Positions 60,459 through 64,000 of a stretch of DNA of 64,000 nt are shown here, piece after piece. The stretch lies in contig NZ_CP049868.1 in assembly GCF_011303555.1 (NCBI RefSeq), positions 4,154,001-4,218,000 on the forward strand, read 5' to 3'. Positions within the stretch are counted from its first letter, which is position 1. Each line of letters opens with the position of its first letter. The DNA comes from Pedobacter sp. HDW13 (GTDB lineage Bacteria > Bacteroidota > Bacteroidia > Sphingobacteriales > Sphingobacteriaceae). The position numbers and the translations under genes were made by a program. The notes beneath the pieces were generated by a model. It was not told the DNA's origin and made no database searches. It saw nothing but the letters and a program-made list of their open reading frames with translations.

Positions 60459-60488
60459 GTGATCAATTTTATATTGATCACTTTTTTT
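60459..60488 (+). terminator. Hairpin with T tract in the long spacer
   Basis: GTGATCAAT (60459-60467) / ATTGATCAC (60473-60481) then T7. It may end the ccm transcript, 260 bases past the last ccm gene, or a small RNA. Confidence 0.75.
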
Positions 60489-60751
60489 ATATCCCACTTC
60501 CTTTAAAATGGCCTTGATTGTGCCGTTAATCAGATTATTTTAAGTATATTTATTGGTGTTGAAATATTTTTTTAACTTTTTTTATACTTGTTTAACGCTT
60601 CATTTCTGGTTTAAATGTTTCGTTTTGTTTCGGATTTAAGCACGGCATAACTGCCTCAAAACAGGTTTAAATATTGTTTTTGTACAGTTTACTTAAAACG
60701 GTCTAAAGTGCCCCAGCGGCACAGCAAGTGTGGTGTTTGCTGTACACTAAG

Positions 60752-60759
60752 TATTTTTG
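60752..60759 (+). promoter_or_regulatory. Putative -7 promoter box of gdhA
   Basis: TATTTTTG, 67 bases before the gdhA ATG, downstream of two inverted-repeat elements. Confidence 0.4.
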
Positions 60760-60826
60760 CATTTGGATATGTGCGGTTTTTTTAGGCAATTTTGCAGCGA
60801 AAACTTATTCATAAAAAAAATAAATA

Positions 60827-62248
60827 ATGGCTAATCTAGCAGACGAGAACAAGTTCTTTGCAGATGTTTGTAAGAACTTTGACAGTGCGGCTCAATTCAC
60901 CAATCATCCTGAAGGTTTATTGAACCAGATTAAAACATGTAATAGTGTGTATCGTTTCCAGTTCCCAATCCGCCGCGGAAACGGTTTTGAAGTAATTGAT
61001 GCCTGGCGCGTAGAACACTCTCACCACATGAGCCCTACAAAAGGGGGTATTCGTTATAGCGAAATGGTTAACGAAGATGAAGTAATGGCGCTTGCGGCGT
61101 TAATGACTTACAAATGTGCCATTGTTAACGTTCCCTTTGGTGGTGCAAAAGGTGGTATTAAAATTAACACCAAACAATATAGCGTTGCCGAGTTAGAAAC
61201 CATTACCCGCCGTTATACTACAGAATTAATTAAGAAAAACTTTATTGGTCCTGGTATCGACGTTCCTGCACCTGATTATGGATCGGGAGAACGCGAAATG
61301 AGCTGGATTGCCGATACTTATATGACCATGAACCCTGGTCAGTTAGATGCATTGGGTTGTGTTACCGGTAAACCAATTGCTTTGCACGGTATCCGTGGTC
61401 GTAAAGAGGCTACTGGACGTGGTGTGGCTTATGCTGTACGCGAGTGTGTAGAAGTTGCCGAAGATATGGCTAAAATCGGCTTTAAGGCTGGTTTAGACGA
61501 TAAAAGGGTAATTGTACAAGGTTTAGGTAACGTGGGTTACCATTCTGCTAAATTCCTTGCTGAATTTGGCGCAACCATTGTTGGGCTTTGCGAGTTTGAA
61601 GGAGCCATTTACAACCCGAACGGCTTAAATGTTGATGAGGTTTTTGCACACCGTAAAAACACAGGTTCAATTTTAGGTTTCCCTGGTGCTAAAGATTTCA
61701 AAAATTCAATGGAAGGTTTGGAGCAGGATTGCGATATCATTGTTCCTGCTGCTTTAGAAAACCAGTTCACTGAGCAGAATATCCGTAACATCAAGGCTAA
61801 AATTATTGCTGAAGGTGCAAACGGACCAACTACGCCAGAAGCTGAAGCAATTTTTACTGAAATGGGTGGTATCATTATTCCTGATATGTATTGTAATGCT
61901 GGTGGTGTTACTGTTTCTTATTTCGAATGGTTGAAAAACCTTTCGCATGTGGCTTTTGGCCGTATGGAAAACCGTTACGCAGCTAATTCAAATGCGAATC
62001 TGATCAACACTTTAGAAAACCTAACTGGGAAAACCATTCTTCCTGAGCACCGTTTGATGATTGTGAAAGGCGCATCTGAAATGGAACTGGTTAACTCTGG
62101 TTTAGAAGACACCATGATCCATTCGTACCACGAAATACGCGAAACTTTAAAGACCAAACCAGGTACGCAAACCTTAAGAACTGCAGCTTTTGTTAATTCG
62201 ATTGATAAAATTGCTGTTTCTTACATGAATTTGGGTGTTTGGCCATAA
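60827..62248 (+). CDS. gdhA: Glutamate dehydrogenase (Glu/Leu/Phe/Val family)
   Basis: 473 residues. Substrate and catalytic residues: KGGIRYSEMVNEDEVMALA, the catalytic-Lys region NVPFGGAKGGIKI, and DVPAPDYGSGEREMSW. The nucleotide-binding Rossmann motif is VIVQGLGNVGYHSAKFLAEF, and CNAGGVTVSYFEW lies late. It interconverts glutamate and 2-oxoglutarate plus ammonia. Coenzyme choice cannot be settled by eye. It has a long upstream spacer with hairpins and its own terminator, so it is monocistronic and likely regulated. Confidence 0.93.
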   Translation: MANLADENKFFADVCKNFDSAAQFTNHPEGLLNQIKTCNSVYRFQFPIRRGNGFEVIDAWRVEHSHHMSPTKGGIRYSEMVNEDEVMALAALMTYKCAIVNVPFGGAKGGIKINTKQYSVAELETITRRYTTELIKKNFIGPGIDVPAPDYGSGEREMSWIADTYMTMNPGQLDALGCVTGKPIALHGIRGRKEATGRGVAYAVRECVEVAEDMAKIGFKAGLDDKRVIVQGLGNVGYHSAKFLAEFGATIVGLCEFEGAIYNPNGLNVDEVFAHRKNTGSILGFPGAKDFKNSMEGLEQDCDIIVPAALENQFTEQNIRNIKAKIIAEGANGPTTPEAEAIFTEMGGIIIPDMYCNAGGVTVSYFEWLKNLSHVAFGRMENRYAANSNANLINTLENLTGKTILPEHRLMIVKGASEMELVNSGLEDTMIHSYHEIRETLKTKPGTQTLRTAAFVNSIDKIAVSYMNLGVWP

Positions 62249-62281
62249 GCGGTCAAAACTTAAAGGTTAAGGCTTAAAACG

Positions 62282-62318
62282 AAAATCCTTGCAGATGTAA
62301 AATTTGCAAGGATTTTTT
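62282..62318 (+). terminator. Terminator of gdhA
   Basis: AAAATCCTTGCA / TGCAAGGATTTT, 12-bp perfect stem with 11-base loop and T tract, 34 bases past the stop. It also lies between convergent genes. Confidence 0.85.
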
Positions 62319-62353
62319 ATGGATAAAATTATCTTGAATCTGTAGAAAATAAC

Positions 62354-63754
62354 TTACTTGCTTATCGGAACATCAATATTGTACTTGAAATTAAGCTCCA
62401 GTGAATTGCCTAAGCCGTTTCTCAATTGTTTCAATAACTGAATCAGGGAATTGGCATCCTGGTTTACAAACAAAAGTTCCGATTCCAACTTGATTTTATC
62501 TTTCCCTATGCTTTTTGCATGCATCTCCAGCTGACTAAAGATATTCAGATTATCGCTAACTGTAAGAAATGACATTTGTTTAAACAGTTTTTTAAAATCT
62601 ACTTTGAAGTAAAAGAAATCGTCTGCTGATTCCATTTTAAAATCAGGTTTGGCATTTGGCAAAGTGCTTAATTGAATGTTTCCATTGTTACCTTTAAAGT
62701 AAACCTGGTACAGCGGAATCACAGTAGTACTAATTTTTCCTGTCGATTGATCCAGTGAACCCGATGATTTAAGATAATTACTTACTTCCTGATCATTTGC
62801 ACTCATATTTATGGAGATGCCAGGAATGTTGCGCGCTCTGGCCGCTTTTTTTTCTACCTGTTCAAAGTCATCATTGTACTCATAACTCACAACAGTATCC
62901 ATCTGCTTTACGGTGTTGGTCCATTCGAAATCCAGGTAGCCTTTATAAAACTTAAAAAAGTTGTTTTTGGAAAATACAGCAGCACTTACCGCAGTATTTT
63001 TTTTGACCAATGCAGGCTTAAAGGTTCCATTTAGCCACATACTTATCGTACTTTCCGGATTTAAAATACGGTGCTTTGGTTGAGCAGCAGGTTCAAGCCA
63101 TCGATTTACAAATTCATTGCTAAAATTAATTTTCCCATCGGTGAAATTAAGCTTGCTTAAATTTTCTGCATCCTGATAAGACATGTGATCGGATAGATCG
63201 GCCAGTTGGTTAAATTTGCTATCGCCAATTTTAACCATGTTTTTCTGATTCAGTATGTTGGCCAAAAAAGTTTTTACCGCGACCTTTTTGGGACTAAATG
63301 CGATAGCTACACTTGTTTTGTTCAACAGTAGACAAAAAGTTGAATCTGTAGATTGAAAGAAATTGGTATCTTTTTTAATTAATGAAAGTTTTTTCAGTAT
63401 AAAGCGCTTAAATGCTAAACTATCAACGATTTCTAAACGCGAAAAAAAAGTATTTTTAGCTTGCCCTTTTAAACCATATATGTAAATGTTTGCAGGGATT
63501 TTTAAGCCTGTATTTAGATCGGCTATCTTTTCTTCAATCCCTTTCTTATCTGTGCCCGAATATTGGCTGGGATGTTTCACATAACTAACGGCAATGGTTT
63601 TGTATAGTTCATCTACATTTATTTTAAACAAAGCCTGGGTAGTAACCGGAATTAATACTCTATTAGCCTGAATTTGCCTGTATTTAAAAAAGCCGAAATA
63701 AAAAACAAGCAGCAATAAAACTATCGCTGCTGTTATTTTTAAAAATTTTACCAT
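62354..63754 (-). CDS. Uncharacterised membrane-anchored protein (DUF3352-like)
   Basis: 466 residues. One N-terminal membrane helix (ITAAIVLLLLVFYFGFF), then a large extracytoplasmic domain. The layout of alternating strands and amphipathic helices (TQALFKINVDELYKTIAVSY, SSFCLLLNKTSVAIAFSP-like segment CLLLNKTSVAIAFSPKKVAV) resembles DUF3352-type substrate-sensing proteins, but I cannot verify it. Serine- and lysine-rich, no catalytic motif. Converges on gdhA. Confidence 0.55.
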   Translation of the reverse strand: MVKFLKITAAIVLLLLVFYFGFFKYRQIQANRVLIPVTTQALFKINVDELYKTIAVSYVKHPSQYSGTDKKGIEEKIADLNTGLKIPANIYIYGLKGQAKNTFFSRLEIVDSLAFKRFILKKLSLIKKDTNFFQSTDSTFCLLLNKTSVAIAFSPKKVAVKTFLANILNQKNMVKIGDSKFNQLADLSDHMSYQDAENLSKLNFTDGKINFSNEFVNRWLEPAAQPKHRILNPESTISMWLNGTFKPALVKKNTAVSAAVFSKNNFFKFYKGYLDFEWTNTVKQMDTVVSYEYNDDFEQVEKKAARARNIPGISINMSANDQEVSNYLKSSGSLDQSTGKISTTVIPLYQVYFKGNNGNIQLSTLPNAKPDFKMESADDFFYFKVDFKKLFKQMSFLTVSDNLNIFSQLEMHAKSIGKDKIKLESELLFVNQDANSLIQLLKQLRNGLGNSLELNFKYNIDVPISK

Positions 63755-63905
63755 GATTGGTTAACCGGTTAATTGTATTGGGTTTATTAGTTCAATCGCT
63801 CCTTGGTTAACTATTAGTGTTTCTAAAGTTGTCAACTTTCTGGTAACAGCGCTATTAAAGTTGATAACTTTGAAATGCTAACTGCTAAGTTCCCATTGCT
63901 AACTG
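63755..63905. repeat. TTAACTG-type spacer with two short palindromes
   Basis: Words GGTTAACCGGTTAATTG, GGTTAACTATTA, GCTAACTGC recur. Within it are two near-identical palindromes AAAGTTGTCAACTTT (63825-63839) and AAAGTTGATAACTTT (63857-63871). Confidence 0.55.
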
Positions 63906-63909
63906 CAAA

Positions 63910-64000
63910 TTACTTAGCCGCATTTTCAATTAAACTGAACAAATATTTTAAGGCGTTTTCATGTCCGTTTGGAATTTCAGCACTGATATCGGCCGATACC
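63910..64000 (-). CDS. C-terminal end of a gene cut by the window edge
   Basis: The minus frame from the edge to the TAA at 63910 encodes 29 residues (VSADISAEIPNGHENALKYL then FSLIENAAK). The amphipathic helix-like end is compatible with an ordinary cytoplasmic protein. Too short to identify; the rest lies beyond the window. Confidence 0.4.
   Translation of the reverse strand, partial: VSADISAEIPNGHENALKYLFSLIENAAK

Larger units (their letters stand above)
60198..60826. other. 629-base spacer before gdhA
   Basis: No ORF supportable. Contents: a strong hairpin with T7 at 60459-60488, a GC stem GTGCC CCAGC GGCAC at 60709-60723, and a pair of TGTACA words (60678 and 60741). Candidate regulatory DNA or a non-coding RNA gene ending at the hairpin. 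Confidence 0.5.

Noticed and set aside
1..64000. CRISPR array, insertion sequence, prophage or integron
   Set aside because: No evenly spaced identical repeats, no transposase, integrase or phage structural genes are visible; repeats found are short spacer words only.

Overview
The window reads as chromosomal DNA of a Bacteroidota bacterium of the Sphingobacteriaceae type, most like Pedobacter. The reasons are gliding-motility genes (gldA, gldF, gldG, gldC), LytS/LytTR sensor pairs, many SPI/SPII-exported proteins of Bacteroidota-only families (DUF4397, DUF3810, PorT-like barrels), AT-rich spacers, and repeated TAnnTTTG -7 promoter boxes in place of strong Shine-Dalgarno sites. I see no rRNA, tRNA, CRISPR array, insertion sequence or prophage.

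Layout. 0-9 kb (mostly minus strand): a broken gtrA, a CAP-domain protein, an SDR/AraC pair, a ThuA protein, a duplicated-domain lipoprotein, a 2H phosphoesterase, glyS, and a subtilase with a small I9-like partner. 9.4-12.1 kb (plus): membrane protein, NarL-type histidine kinase and regulator. 12.2-20.2 kb (plus): GDPD lipoprotein, then gldA, five tandem outer-membrane beta-barrel paralogues, then gldF-gldG. 20.2-23.6 kb: dnaN, two DUF4397 lipoproteins, DedA. 23.7-38.2 kb (mostly minus): a decayed phospholipase-like gene, DUF3999/DUF2339, SanA/YdcF, hydrolase, M28 peptidase, flavin monooxygenase, a second 2H protein, hscA, glycosyltransferase. 38.3-47.4 kb: miaE, DUF3810 protease-like protein, a VapBC-like pair, pyrC, rhlE, gldC and unknown exported proteins. 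47.7-50.4 kb: a 7TM-DISM-like LytS kinase with its LytTR regulator.

The most unusual part is a tight minus-strand run at 50.4-58.2 kb: ogt, cupin, speD-like, DUF4178, a 57-residue membrane peptide, DUF350, a membrane-fused SpeE-like aminopropyltransferase, an FAD lipoprotein oxidoreductase, a polytopic membrane protein and a lipocalin. It looks like an envelope-associated, polyamine-like modification system. Its SpeD-like protein keeps the self-cleavage site but has Ser where the catalytic Cys is expected. After it come ccmB-ccmC-ccmD-like genes and glutamate dehydrogenase.

A second theme is reading-frame damage. At least eight genes need exactly one added base, usually in a G/C run, to restore a family-like protein. 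That is the signature of homopolymer under-calling, or less likely of slippage or decay. The vapC-like toxin has two mutually compensating shifts, and the phospholipase-like gene is broken by several lesions including a nonsense codon.
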